Source: Echinicola jeungdonensis
GTDB lineage: Bacteria; Bacteroidota; Bacteroidia; Cytophagales; Cyclobacteriaceae
Length of the DNA stretch: 64,000 bases
Direction of reading: 5' to 3'
NCBI RefSeq assembly: GCF_030409905.1
Contig: NZ_JAUFQT010000001.1
Span: 2,583,001 to 2,647,000, forward strand
The notes below the pieces were generated by a model. The model was not told where the DNA came from. It searched no databases and saw only the letters and a list, made by a program, of their open reading frames with translations. The translations under genes and the position numbers were made by a program. Shown here one piece after another: positions 54,159 through 62,594 of the stretch. How positions within the stretch are numbered: the stretch's first letter is position 1; every line of letters starts with the position of its first letter.

Positions 54159-56564
54159 GTGGAGACAATATCCAAACATAAAGGGAAAATACAAATAGAT
54201 AAAGCTCAGGTACTTTACGATTATAAAATTGCACATCTTAGTCGTCAAGCTTCTTTGATGGGGAGGAAAGAGGTTTTCATGGGAAAGGCTAAGTTTGGGA
54301 TTTTTGGAGATGGAAAAGAGTTGGCCCAAGTTGTAATGGCCAAATATTTCAAAAAGGGAGATTTCCGTTCTGGATATTACAGAGATCAAACCCTGATGTT
54401 TGCCATGGGAGAATTGAAGCTTCAGGAATATTTTTCCCAGCTATATGCCCATGTGGATGTAAAAGAAGAGCCTGCTTCGGGAGGTAGGTTGATGAACGGG
54501 CACTTCGCCACTCGTTCCCTCAATGAAGATGGAAGCTGGAAAGACCTGTCTCAAATCAAAAATTCTGCTGGGGATATTTCTCCCACAGCCGCCCAAATGC
54601 CCAAATTGGTCGGTTTGGCCTATGCATCCAAATTGTTTAGGGAAAATAAAGATCTGAAAAAACTCGAAGGATTTCATGCTAAGGGTGATGAAATTGCTTG
54701 GGGAACAATTGGTAATGCTTCCACTGCAGAGGGCATGTTCCTGGAAACGGTCAATGCGGGAGGAGTGTTGCAGGTTCCCATGGTTATATCCGTTTGGGAT
54801 GATGAATATGGGATTTCTGTTCCTAATGAATTTCAGATGACCAAGGGAAGTATTTCTGAGGCATTAAGAGGTTTTGAAAGAGATAAAGGTAAGCCTGGTT
54901 TTGAAATTTTTGTAGTAAAGGGCTGGGAATATGAAGATCTTCATGAAGCTTATATGGAAGCCTCTCGGCTCGCCAGGGAAGAATTCGTTCCTTCCCTAAT
55001 CCATGTGGTAGAATTGACCCAGCCTCAAGGGCATTCCACCTCTGGCTCCCATGAGCGCTACAAATCCAAAGAACGTTTGCAGTGGGAAGCAGACCATGAT
55101 TGTATCCTAATGTTCAAATCTTATATCCTGGAAAATGAATTGGCCTCAGAGGAAGAATTGGAACAAATAGAAAATGAGGCTGTTCAGGAAGTTAAAGAGG
55201 AAAAAAATAAAGCTTGGAAATCATTTTCTGGTGAAATCAAAGCGGAGATGGAGGAAGCGGTTGGCTTGATTAAAAAAGCCGTTCTGGATAGCAAACAATC
55301 TGCAGCCTTAAAACAACTTTTGGAAGAGCTTTCCAAAACCCTGAATCCTATTCGGAAGGATGTGGTAAGCACCGTGAGGAGAGCTTTATGGTTGATGCGA
55401 TTCGATGCGAAGGAAACCCGATTGGAATTGAAATCCTGGTATGAAAAGCAACAAGAACTTAACAAGGAACGCTATAGCAGCCATTTATATAGTGAATCAG
55501 ACAAAAGCTGTCTAAAAATAAAAGAAGTGCCAGTTGAATATTCTGAAACCTCACCCCAAGTTGATGGAAGGGAGGTATTGCAGGCTTGTTTTGACCAAAT
55601 ACTTACCCGGGATCCAAGGGTGTTTGCATTTGGGGAAGATGTTGGAAAGATCGGAGATGTCAACCAGGCTTTTGCTGGACTGCAAGCTAAACACGGGGAA
55701 CTTAGGGTGACGGATACCGGGATCCGGGAAATGACCATTATTGGTCAAGGTATTGGAGCTGCACTTCGTGGTCTTCGTCCCATTGCGGAGATCCAGTACC
55801 TGGATTATTTGTTATACCCCTTGATGACCCTTTCTGATGATTTGGCCTGTCTTCATTATCGTACCAAAGGGGGACAGAAAGCGCCCTTGATTGTAAGGAC
55901 CCGGGGGCACAGGTTGGAAGGTGTTTGGCACTCGGGTTCCCCTATGTCTATGATATTGGGTTGCTTAAGAGGTATGTTGGTTTGTGTGCCAAGGAATATG
56001 ACCCAAGCTGCTGGGATGTACAATACTTTAATCCAGTGTGATGAACCTGCACTAATGATTGAATGCCTGAATGGATATAGATTAAAAGAAACCATGCCGG
56101 CCAATGTTGGGGAGTTTACCGTTCCTTTGGGCAAACCTGAAATTTTGAGAGAAGGAGAGCATATTACCGTAGTTACTTATGGAGCCATGTGTAAAATCGT
56201 TATGGAGGCTGCTCAGTTTTTGGAGGACTTAGGAATTTCCATTGAAGTTATTGATGTCCAGACATTGTTGCCATTTGATATCCATCATGTCATTAAGGAC
56301 TCGCTCAAAAAGACCAACAGGGTGATTTTTGCGGATGAAGATGTGCCTGGAGGTGCAAGTGCCTATATGATGCAGCAGGTGATAGAAGAACAAGATGGGT
56401 TCTATCTATTGGATTCTGAGCCAGTAACCCTTCCTGCAAAAGCCCATAGGCCTGCTTATTCTTCTGATGGAGACTATTTCTCCAAACCAAGTGTGGATGA
56501 TGTAGTGGAAAAAGCCTACTTAATCATGCATGAGGCGGATCCTGTTAGCTATCCAAAAATATAA
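54159..56564 (+). CDS. Alpha-ketoacid dehydrogenase E1, fused alpha and beta subunits
   Basis: Thiamine-diphosphate-dependent decarboxylase component of a branched-chain or pyruvate-type dehydrogenase complex. The frame is open from TTG 54108 (818 residues). I choose GTG 54159 because a consensus promoter covers the TTG, giving about 801 residues. The alpha half (about the first 400 residues) has SGYYRDQTLMFAMG, PASGGRLMNGHFATRS and GTIGNASTAEGMFLETVNAG (TPP/Mg region). A linker rich in Glu and Lys follows. The beta half begins GREVLQACFDQILTRDPRVF, with FGEDVGKIGDVNQAF, RVTDTGIREMTIIGQGIGAA and DVQTLLPFD. Fusion of the two subunits is common in Bacteroidota. E2 and E3 genes are not adjacent. 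Confidence 0.92.
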   Translation: METISKHKGKIQIDKAQVLYDYKIAHLSRQASLMGRKEVFMGKAKFGIFGDGKELAQVVMAKYFKKGDFRSGYYRDQTLMFAMGELKLQEYFSQLYAHVDVKEEPASGGRLMNGHFATRSLNEDGSWKDLSQIKNSAGDISPTAAQMPKLVGLAYASKLFRENKDLKKLEGFHAKGDEIAWGTIGNASTAEGMFLETVNAGGVLQVPMVISVWDDEYGISVPNEFQMTKGSISEALRGFERDKGKPGFEIFVVKGWEYEDLHEAYMEASRLAREEFVPSLIHVVELTQPQGHSTSGSHERYKSKERLQWEADHDCILMFKSYILENELASEEELEQIENEAVQEVKEEKNKAWKSFSGEIKAEMEEAVGLIKKAVLDSKQSAALKQLLEELSKTLNPIRKDVVSTVRRALWLMRFDAKETRLELKSWYEKQQELNKERYSSHLYSESDKSCLKIKEVPVEYSETSPQVDGREVLQACFDQILTRDPRVFAFGEDVGKIGDVNQAFAGLQAKHGELRVTDTGIREMTIIGQGIGAALRGLRPIAEIQYLDYLLYPLMTLSDDLACLHYRTKGGQKAPLIVRTRGHRLEGVWHSGSPMSMILGCLRGMLVCVPRNMTQAAGMYNTLIQCDEPALMIECLNGYRLKETMPANVGEFTVPLGKPEILREGEHITVVTYGAMCKIVMEAAQFLEDLGISIEVIDVQTLLPFDIHHVIKDSLKKTNRVIFADEDVPGGASAYMMQQVIEEQDGFYLLDSEPVTLPAKAHRPAYSSDGDYFSKPSVDDVVEKAYLIMHEADPVSYPKI

Positions 56565-56583
56565 GGGGAAAAAATAGTTGAAG

Positions 56584-56614
56584 AAAAAAGCTTCCTCACC
56601 GGGGAAGCTTTTTT
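56584..56614. terminator. Bidirectional terminator between the E1 gene and the convergent lipoprotein gene
   Basis: AAAAAAGCTTCC pairs with GGAAGCTTTTTT (56584-56595 with 56603-56614) around TCACCGG. The last bases touch the stop codon of the minus-strand gene. Confidence 0.88.
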
Positions 56615-57284
56615 ATTTCAATATTTGGTTTAAAGTTACTTCCGGGGAAGAAACTATATCACTTTTATTTAGTGTCCGGTCTTGAATTTGTACGTCAACC
56701 CGTATGGTGTCATTCCTGAAAATGGCCCTCCATCCGGAAGAAAGCATCGAATATTGAATAGTCCCTTCAATTGCTCTTTCATTATTGTCTGACAAAATGG
56801 TAGGAAAACGTCCGTTAAAAGTGGTATAATAGGGAGGGTCTGACCAATCAAATTCACTGAATACTCCATCCCTTTTTATGTAAAATTTGATAAAAATATT
56901 GTTGAAATCGGGATTTTGCTTTACCCAAATCGTATCGTTAATAGGGGTGTTGTTTACAATTGGATTGATTTCCCAATCTATTGGGTTGAAATTAGGGGCT
57001 TCAGGCGGCCGGTTGCTATAGGTGATCAAGGCACCTGAGTTGTCCCTTTGGTACTCCAATGGATTAAAAGGAGGGTTGATGTCCTCTGCATTCAAGCCTA
57101 AATTTCCTTCCGCATCCTGGAACCTGACGGAAACAATTAGAGAGTCGGAAGCATTGTCCAATTCCACGTAGGAAATGTCTTCAAAACTGATTTGAGGGGT
57201 AGAAGGGAAGTTTTCAGGAGGGGAAACGCATCCCAAAAGAAAAAATGCCAAAAGCAATGCGTATATGTTCCGATTAAACGTCAT
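56613..57284 (-). CDS. Lipoprotein of unknown function
   Basis: Lipoprotein of 223 residues not recognised by family. Signal peptide and lipobox FLLGC (C19). The mature part is rich in Asn, Asp and Pro with no helix-forming stretch. It reads as beta strands separated by loops, with SLIVSVRFQDAEGNLGLNAEDINPPFNP near residue 48, resembling an immunoglobulin-like or Ca-binding beta-sandwich. Similar lipoproteins with the phrase DGDGNIGL or AEGNLGL are common in Cytophagales. No enzymatic motif is seen. It is convergent with the E1 gene and divergent from the acyl-activating enzyme gene (52 bp apart). Confidence 0.7.
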   Translation of the reverse strand: MTFNRNIYALLLAFFLLGCVSPPENFPSTPQISFEDISYVELDNASDSLIVSVRFQDAEGNLGLNAEDINPPFNPLEYQRDNSGALITYSNRPPEAPNFNPIDWEINPIVNNTPINDTIWVKQNPDFNNIFIKFYIKRDGVFSEFDWSDPPYYTTFNGRFPTILSDNNERAIEGTIQYSMLSSGWRAIFRNDTIRVDVQIQDRTLNKSDIVSSPEVTLNQILK

Positions 57285-57321
57285 ATTTTTGAGGAATATT
57301 TTTTTTGCATTTTGTCAAACC

Positions 57322-57329
57322 TAAATTTG
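57322..57329 (+). promoter_or_regulatory. -7 promoter box for the LuxE-like gene
   Basis: TAAATTTG, an exact -7 match, ends 7 nt before the ATG at 57337. No good TTTG is found at the expected -33 spacing, where the sequence is a T-run. Confidence 0.45.
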
Positions 57330-57336
57330 CTTAAAA

Positions 57337-58359
57337 ATGCCCACTATCGATAATAAAACGATGAAATATTTCAAAAGTTTTTCGGCTAGGTTGAAAAATA
57401 TGGGACCAGAGGACTTTGAAAAAATGGCCCTAGATCTCTTTAGGTTTCAAGCTAAAGAAAATGCCATATATCAGGCTTATTTGGAAGCAAGGGGCATTTC
57501 TCTAGAAAGCATTGTAAATGTTAAAGAAATCCCTTTTCTACCTATTCAGTTTTTTAAAAAACATGAAGTGATATGTGGGGAAAAAGAGTCTTTTCCCGGT
57601 TTTTATTCAAGCAGTGGAACTACTGGAGCCATTACCAGTAGGCACTATTACTGGTCCGAAAAATATTACCTGGATCATGCTGAAGAGATTTTTTATCAAC
57701 AATTTGGATCCTTGGAGGGTTACCACATTTTGGCCTTGTTGCCCGCCTATTTGGAACGAAAAGGAAGTTCATTGGTAGCAATGGCCGATCATTTTATCAA
57801 TAAGTCCGACTCTGAACATTCCGGGTTTTATTTATATGATCATGATCAACTGGTCGAAAAACTTCAAGTGTTGTCCAATGGGAAACGAAAGGTGCTGCTT
57901 TTGGGAGTGACATTTGCTTTGCTGGATTTGGCAGAGACTTATGCCGGAAAATTCCCCGAAATGGATAATCTAATTGTAATGGAAACTGGAGGGATGAAAG
58001 GCAGGAGAAAAGAGATGGTCCGGGAGGAGGTGCATCATTTTCTCAAAGGTGCATTTGGGGTTTCTCAAATTCATTCCGAGTATGGAATGACGGAAATGAT
58101 GTCACAGGCATATTCAATGGGATCAGGAAAATATACTTTGCCGTCCTGTATGCGCGTTTACTTAAGGGATTCTAATGACCCGCTTTCCTGGAGTCCCAGG
58201 GAACAAGGGGGAATCAATGTGATAGATTTAGGAAATTTTCATTCCTGTGCTTTTATTGAAACCCAGGATTTGGGGAAGTTGGATGAAAATGGAGATTTGG
58301 AAGTGTTGGGAAGGTTTGATAATAGTGATGTGAGGGGGTGCAATTTAATGGTAAATTAA
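57337..58359 (+). CDS. LuxE/PaaK-family acyl-activating enzyme
   Basis: Adenylate-forming enzyme of 340 residues, related to LuxE acyl-protein synthetase. The nucleotide loop is FYSSSGTTGAITSRHYYWSE near residue 88. The acceptor-site region HSEYGMTEMMSQAYS lies near residue 248, and the closing motif GRFDNSDVRGCNLMVN corresponds to the family C-terminus. In LuxE a Cys near the C-terminus carries the acyl group; the Cys in VRGCNL is in a comparable position. Fatty acid or aryl acid activation is expected, with substrate unknown. No luciferase or reductase partner is nearby, so bioluminescence is not suggested. Confidence 0.85.
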   Translation: MPTIDNKTMKYFKSFSARLKNMGPEDFEKMALDLFRFQAKENAIYQAYLEARGISLESIVNVKEIPFLPIQFFKKHEVICGEKESFPGFYSSSGTTGAITSRHYYWSEKYYLDHAEEIFYQQFGSLEGYHILALLPAYLERKGSSLVAMADHFINKSDSEHSGFYLYDHDQLVEKLQVLSNGKRKVLLLGVTFALLDLAETYAGKFPEMDNLIVMETGGMKGRRKEMVREEVHHFLKGAFGVSQIHSEYGMTEMMSQAYSMGSGKYTLPSCMRVYLRDSNDPLSWSPREQGGINVIDLGNFHSCAFIETQDLGKLDENGDLEVLGRFDNSDVRGCNLMVN

Positions 58360-58360
58360 T

Positions 58361-58391
58361 TTTGTATTCCTTTTATAAATAGACATATTTG
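58361..58391 (+). promoter_or_regulatory. Promoter of the 42-residue lipoprotein gene
   Basis: TTTG (58361-58364), 19-nt spacer, CATATTTG (58384-58391), one mismatch to TAnnTTTG. It begins just after the upstream stop codon. Confidence 0.6.
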
Positions 58392-58401
58392 GTTTTAAAA
58401 A

Positions 58402-58530
58402 ATGTTTAACATGAGAAGATTAGTTGCTTTAATTTTAGCTGTCGGCCTTATGGCTTTAGGTGCATGTGCCTCCAGTAAACCATGCCCTGCTTATGCAAAA
58501 GCCATGGATCAAAAAGAAGTCAAAGGTTAA
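58402..58530 (+). CDS. Very small lipoprotein (42 residues)
   Basis: Short gene with a complete lipoprotein signal: MRRLVALILAVGLMALGAC from the second Met (58411), lipobox ALGAC, then a mature tail of about 20 residues beginning CASSKPCPAYAKA. The CPAY motif recurs in small Cytophagales lipoproteins of unknown role. Support for coding comes from the signal-peptide pattern, its own promoter directly upstream, and a terminator directly downstream. Either Met could be the start; the second gives 39 residues. Confidence 0.75.
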   Translation: MFNMRRLVALILAVGLMALGACASSKPCPAYAKAMDQKEVKG

Positions 58531-58532
58531 AA

Positions 58533-58566
58533 AAATACGCTGATCTTAATAATCAGCGTATTTTTT
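58533..58566. terminator. Bidirectional terminator shared by the small lipoprotein and the response regulator
   Basis: AAATACGCTGAT pairs with ATCAGCGTATTT around CTTAATA, followed by T's on the plus strand and A's on the other side. The stop codon of the minus-strand regulator (58546-58548) lies in the loop. Confidence 0.9.
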
Positions 58567-59703
58567 AATGTCTTCGAGAGTGATTGTCTGATTACCCAAA
58601 ATGACCAATCGCTCGACTACGTTTCTAAGTTCCCGGATGTTTCCTGTCCAAGGGTATTCCTGTAGTTTTTTGATGGCTTTTTGATCAATTTGTTTTTTTG
58701 TGGTGCCATATTCATTGGCAATGTCCTCTAAAAATCTATCCACCAAAAGTGGAATATCTTCTTTTCTGTCTTTCAAAGGAGGAACTTGGATGAGAATTAC
58801 ACTTAAGCGGTGGTACAAGTCTTCCCTAAAATTATTTTCTTCAATTTCCTTTCTCAAATCTTTGTTAGTGGCAGCCAAAACCCTTACATCCACTTTGATA
58901 TCCTTGTCCCCGCCTACGCGGGTGATTTTGTGTTCCTGAAGGGCACGAAGGACTTTGGCCTGGGCCGATAGGCTCATATCACCGATTTCATCCAGGAAAA
59001 TGGTGCCGCCATTGGCCTGTTCAAATTTGCCTTGCCTTTGTTTGTTGGCAGAGGTAAATGCGCCTTTTTCATGGCCAAAAAGTTCGCTTTCTATTAACTC
59101 AGAAGGAATAGCAGCACAATTGACGGCAATAAAGGGGGACTTTGCCCGGTTGCTTTTCTGATGCAACCAATGGGCAACCAGTTCTTTTCCTGTGCCGTTA
59201 GCTCCAGTGATTAGGACCCGGGCGTCTGTAGGGGCTACTTTTTCAATGGTTTCTTTTACCTGGCTTATGCCATCAGATTCCCCTATCATATCCAGCTTTT
59301 TGGAGAGCTTCTTTTTTAGGACCTTGGTTTCTGAAACCAAAGTCTTTTTCTCCAATGCATTTCTGACAGTAAGTAAAAGCCTGTTGAGGTCCGGTGGTTT
59401 AGGGATGAAATCGAAAGCCCCTTTTTTAGTGGCTTCAACTGCCGATTCTATTGAACCGTGGGCAGAGATCATGATAAATTGAGGTTGCTTTTCCATTTGG
59501 CAAACCTTATCCAGGACTTCCAAACCATCCATTTTTGGCATTTTGATATCACAAAGTACCAGGTCAAAATCATTGGATTCAATCAGTTTCAATCCTTCTG
59601 CACCGTCTTTGGCTTCCTGAATTTCATAATTTTCGTACTCTAATATTTCTTTTAAAGTAGACCGGATGACTTTTTCATCATCAATAATCAGGATTTTAGG
59701 CAT
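58546..59703 (-). CDS. Sigma-54-dependent response regulator (NtrC family, no C-terminal HTH)
   Basis: Two-component regulator of 385 residues. The receiver domain (1-120) has the phospho-acceptor D52 ([11 protein letters not shown]) and the Lys in FIPKPPDL. The AAA+ domain (about 140-365) has Walker A GANGTGKE at 167-174, [11 protein letters not shown] at 210-220, Walker [12 protein letters not shown] near 232-242, and the arginine-finger segment FREDLYHRL. The sigma-54 contact loop is GAFTSA instead of GAFTGA. The protein ends soon after the AAA+ lid ([12 protein letters not shown]), so the Fis-type helix-turn-helix is absent. Such activators may work from solution or with a partner. No histidine kinase is adjacent. 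The rnpB gene lies just upstream. Confidence 0.92.
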   Translation of the reverse strand: MPKILIIDDEKVIRSTLKEILEYENYEIQEAKDGAEGLKLIESNDFDLVLCDIKMPKMDGLEVLDKVCQMEKQPQFIMISAHGSIESAVEATKKGAFDFIPKPPDLNRLLLTVRNALEKKTLVSETKVLKKKLSKKLDMIGESDGISQVKETIEKVAPTDARVLITGANGTGKELVAHWLHQKSNRAKSPFIAVNCAAIPSELIESELFGHEKGAFTSANKQRQGKFEQANGGTIFLDEIGDMSLSAQAKVLRALQEHKITRVGGDKDIKVDVRVLAATNKDLRKEIEENNFREDLYHRLSVILIQVPPLKDRKEDIPLLVDRFLEDIANEYGTTKKQIDQKAIKKLQEYPWTGNIRELRNVVERLVILGNQTITLEDIKKYADY

Positions 59704-59730
59704 AGGTAATTTTCAATTTTAGAATAAAAA

Positions 59731-60143
59731 AAGTGCAAGCCTATAAGCCGGGTTCTGTCCCCACCGAGGCGGGTACTTGTCATTTATCTGGCCCTGCCCT
59801 CACGGACAGGGTCTATCGATCCACCCGCTCCGATTATCCCAGTCCCGAAGGTTGGAAATTGGACGAGCAGCCCTTGGATCGGAGCCTATTTGATCTTTCA
59901 ACCCATAAGGTTTACCCTGCAATACCGGTCACCCGGTACTCGGTGGGCTCTTACCCCACCATTTCACCCTTACCCCAATAGTAACCGAGGCGGTATATTT
60001 TCTGTGGCACTGTCTGTAACAAAGCCGTCACCAGCTTTGCCCCTTCCCGTTAGGAAGTATGGCGCTCTATGTTGCCCGGACTTTCCTCCCCGGAACGGCC
60101 TGACTAATCAGGTTCCCGTGGCGACAAGTTGGCTTGCACCTTG
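59731..60143 (-). ncRNA. rnpB: RNase P RNA (bacterial type A)
   Basis: Catalytic RNA of RNase P, which matures tRNA 5' ends. On the minus strand the hallmark GAGGAAAGTCCGGGC is present (complement of 60074-60089). The ends pair as helix P1: GTGCAAGCC near 60133-60141 with GGCTTGCAC near 59733-59741. The 3' part contains the conserved ACAGAACCCGGCTTATAGGC (complement of about 59738-59757), and a T-run follows P1, acting as terminator. The length of about 410 nt fits. Open frames across it on the plus strand are artefacts. Confidence 0.96.
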
Positions 60144-60162
60144 CAAAATAAAGTATTTTTAA

Positions 60163-60465
60163 ATGATTTTTACATCTTTAACTCCAATTAAATAGTGTTT
60201 GGTTTCAAAGGTTAAGTGGATTTGAAGTAAATTTTCTCATAAGCAACCGAATTAGCGGGTTTGAAAAATTAAAATCCTACTTCGTTTTAGCTTCCCGGAC
60301 ATTGAGCCATTTTTAATTTTAGGGTGTTCTTTTGGGTGGGTGATGTTCTTGAATGGTTATATCTTGTTGGTAGTCAAGTTGTTTTTATAGAAGGGGGATA
60401 AAAAATTAAAAAATAATTTGGTCATTAAAGGTTCTGGATAAGCAAGATAAGCATTTAGTTTTTTC
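60163..60465. other. Noncoding spacer upstream of rnpB and the DUF3109 gene
   Basis: No gene seen. It should contain the rnpB promoter on the minus strand. Confidence 0.45.
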
Positions 60466-60473
60466 TAACTTTG
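60466..60473 (+). promoter_or_regulatory. -7 box for the DUF3109 gene
   Basis: TAACTTTG, an exact -7 match, 21 nt before the ATG. The -33 region is not consensus. Confidence 0.45.
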
Positions 60474-60494
60474 TGGTAATTAAAATTAAAAACT

Positions 60495-61064
60495 ATGATA
60501 TTATTGGATAATGCCGTGCTCAGTGATGATCTCAAAGAAAACTTCTTTGTGTGTGATCTGGAGAAATGTAAGGGAGCATGCTGTGTGGAAGGAGATGCGG
60601 GTGCTCCTCTGGAAGATGAGGAAATTGAAATTTTAGACAAAATTTACCCTGCCGTAAAACCTTATTTGACTGGGGAGGGAATAAAGGTAATAGAGAAAAA
60701 AGGTACTTGGGTAATTGATCAAGAAGGGGAAAAAGGGACTCCTACTGTTGGTAAGAATGGTGCTTGTGCCTACGCCAACTGGGATGAAAACGGTACTTTA
60801 AAATGTGGGATAGAACAAGCCCATATTGATGGAAAAACGGATTATTTAAAGCCAATAAGTTGTCATTTGTACCCCGTGAGAATTACCAAATATGACCAAT
60901 ACGATGCTCTGAATTATGACAGGTGGAATATTTGTGATCCAGCTTGCCAGTTAGGGAATCGACTTCAGGTGCCAATTTATAAATTTGTAAAGGATGCTCT
61001 TATCAGGAGATATGGGGAAGCATGGTATGAGGCATTAGTGGAAGATATTGAAGGGAAAAAATAG
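60495..61064 (+). CDS. DUF3109 family cysteine-rich protein
   Basis: Cytoplasmic protein of 189 residues with a conserved set of cysteines: [11 protein letters not shown] near residues 20-30, GACAYANW near 93, LKCGIEQ near 105, SCHLYPVRI near 123, and ICDPACQLG near 147. This arrangement matches DUF3109, which is related to zinc- or iron-cluster-binding YkgJ-like proteins. The bound metal and role are unknown. It may share a transcript with the M48 protease gene that follows within about 80 bp. Confidence 0.88.
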   Translation: MILLDNAVLSDDLKENFFVCDLEKCKGACCVEGDAGAPLEDEEIEILDKIYPAVKPYLTGEGIKVIEKKGTWVIDQEGEKGTPTVGKNGACAYANWDENGTLKCGIEQAHIDGKTDYLKPISCHLYPVRITKYDQYDALNYDRWNICDPACQLGNRLQVPIYKFVKDALIRRYGEAWYEALVEDIEGKK

Positions 61065-61145
61065 CATTGCTGTAGCCATGTGGACCTGAAAGATTTTCTA
61101 CTGATAAGTCGTAATATTTTGTCGAAAATCATAAATTTTGAAGCT

Positions 61146-62582
61146 ATGCGAGGATTTTCTTTATTGGGCTATTGCTTGGTTGCTTTTTTTATTTTTTCCT
61201 GTTCCAGAAACCCCGTGACCGGAAAAAAAGAACTGGTATTAATGTCAGAAAAACAGGAGGTGGCCATAGGTAAAGAGGCAGATCCTCAAATTACAGCAAC
61301 ATATGGAGTTTATGATAATCCTGATTTGCAGGCATTCATTCAAACCAAGGGTGATGCCATGGCCAAAGTTTCCCATCGTTCAGGTTTAGAGTACCATTTT
61401 AAAATTCTGGATTCCCCTGTAGTTAATGCATTTGCTTTGCCAGGAGGCTATGTTTATTTCACCAGGGGTATTATGGCTCATTTTAATAGTGAAGCTGAGT
61501 TTGCCGGGGTCCTTGGCCATGAAATTGGCCATATTACTGCAAGGCATGGTGTAAAACAACACCGAAACAGGCTCTTGGGGCAGCTGGGCCTTGTGGCTGG
61601 GGTTGTGGTTTTTCCGGAATTAGGGCAATTTGCCGGAGAAGCCTCCCAAGGGCTTCAATTATTATTATTGAAATTTGGTAGAGATGCAGAAAGGCAATCG
61701 GATGATCTTGGGGTGGAATATTCTTCACATTTGGGATATGATGCCTCCGAATTAGCAGATTTTTTTACTACCCTGGAACGGCAGGGGGAAGTGGCAGGAC
61801 AAGCCTCACTACCGTCATTTTTGTCAACTCACCCTTCTCCAGAAGACCGTAGCCAAGCTGTGCTTGTAGAAGCACAATTGTGGATGGAAAAATTGAATCT
61901 ACAGGATCCAAAAGTTGAAAGAGAAGCTTACCTAAAAAGGATTGATGGCTTGGTGTATGGAGAAGATCCAAGGCAGGGTTTTATTGAGGGGGGCAAATTT
62001 TATCATCCCAAACTAAGATTTTCCTTTCCCATTCCCCCGGATTGGACTTGCATCAATTCTCCGACATCTGTTGATATGGCCCCGGAAAATGGAGAAGCAC
62101 TTTTAACTTTTAGCCTTTCATCAAAAGATACTTTGGAAAAAGCGGCAACTGAGCTTGTGAAAAAATATGATCTGGAGCTTATCAATCATAAAGAAATTAG
62201 AATTCATGGATTGAAGGGACTTGCCTTAGAAGCTGGAAAGCAGCAAGATAATATGGTGGTCAGGGTTTTGGCTTATCTAATACAATATGGAGATCATATT
62301 TATCAATTTTTAGGAGTATCCCAGTCTTCTAATTTTGATAATTATGTAAACCTGTTTTTGGAAAGTATGCGGAATTTTCGGGAATTAACCGACCCGGATA
62401 AACTTAACCGTATGCCAAAACGAATTCAGGTTATAACTGTGGCTGAATCCGGAAATCTGGAGTCAATTTTGAAAGGTTTAGGGATGCCTCCATTAAAATT
62501 GGAGGAAATTGCTCTTTTGAACGGAATGTCCCTTTCTGATCAAATACAAAAAGGCACCTTAATAAAAATAATTGGTCAATGA
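61146..62582 (+). CDS. M48-family zinc metalloprotease lipoprotein
   Basis: Predicted periplasm-facing lipoprotein peptidase of the BepA/Oma1 type; 478 residues from ATG at 61146. The frame opens upstream at a GTG (61080), but the later Met gives a clean signal peptide with lipobox IFSC (C19). The zinc motif is H125-E126-I-G-H129 (LGHEIGHITARHG). A third-ligand region lies in RDAERQSDDLGVEY near residue 180. LSTHPSPEDR is a family signature. The C-terminal 60 residues look like a LysM-type or TPR-free tail ending GTLIKIIGQ. Homologues degrade misfolded outer-membrane proteins. Confidence 0.92.
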   Translation: MRGFSLLGYCLVAFFIFSCSRNPVTGKKELVLMSEKQEVAIGKEADPQITATYGVYDNPDLQAFIQTKGDAMAKVSHRSGLEYHFKILDSPVVNAFALPGGYVYFTRGIMAHFNSEAEFAGVLGHEIGHITARHGVKQHRNRLLGQLGLVAGVVVFPELGQFAGEASQGLQLLLLKFGRDAERQSDDLGVEYSSHLGYDASELADFFTTLERQGEVAGQASLPSFLSTHPSPEDRSQAVLVEAQLWMEKLNLQDPKVEREAYLKRIDGLVYGEDPRQGFIEGGKFYHPKLRFSFPIPPDWTCINSPTSVDMAPENGEALLTFSLSSKDTLEKAATELVKKYDLELINHKEIRIHGLKGLALEAGKQQDNMVVRVLAYLIQYGDHIYQFLGVSQSSNFDNYVNLFLESMRNFRELTDPDKLNRMPKRIQVITVAESGNLESILKGLGMPPLKLEEIALLNGMSLSDQIQKGTLIKIIGQ

Positions 62583-62594
62583 TTGTTGTCTTTC

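Noticed and set aside
57337..58359. Bioluminescence (lux) gene
   Set aside because: Only the LuxE-like fold is present; no luciferase, LuxC or LuxD genes are nearby, and such acyl-activating proteins are common in non-luminous Bacteroidota.
59733..60162. Two overlapping plus-strand frames (82 and 90 codons)
   Set aside because: They run across RNase P RNA, whose conserved helices account for the sequence.
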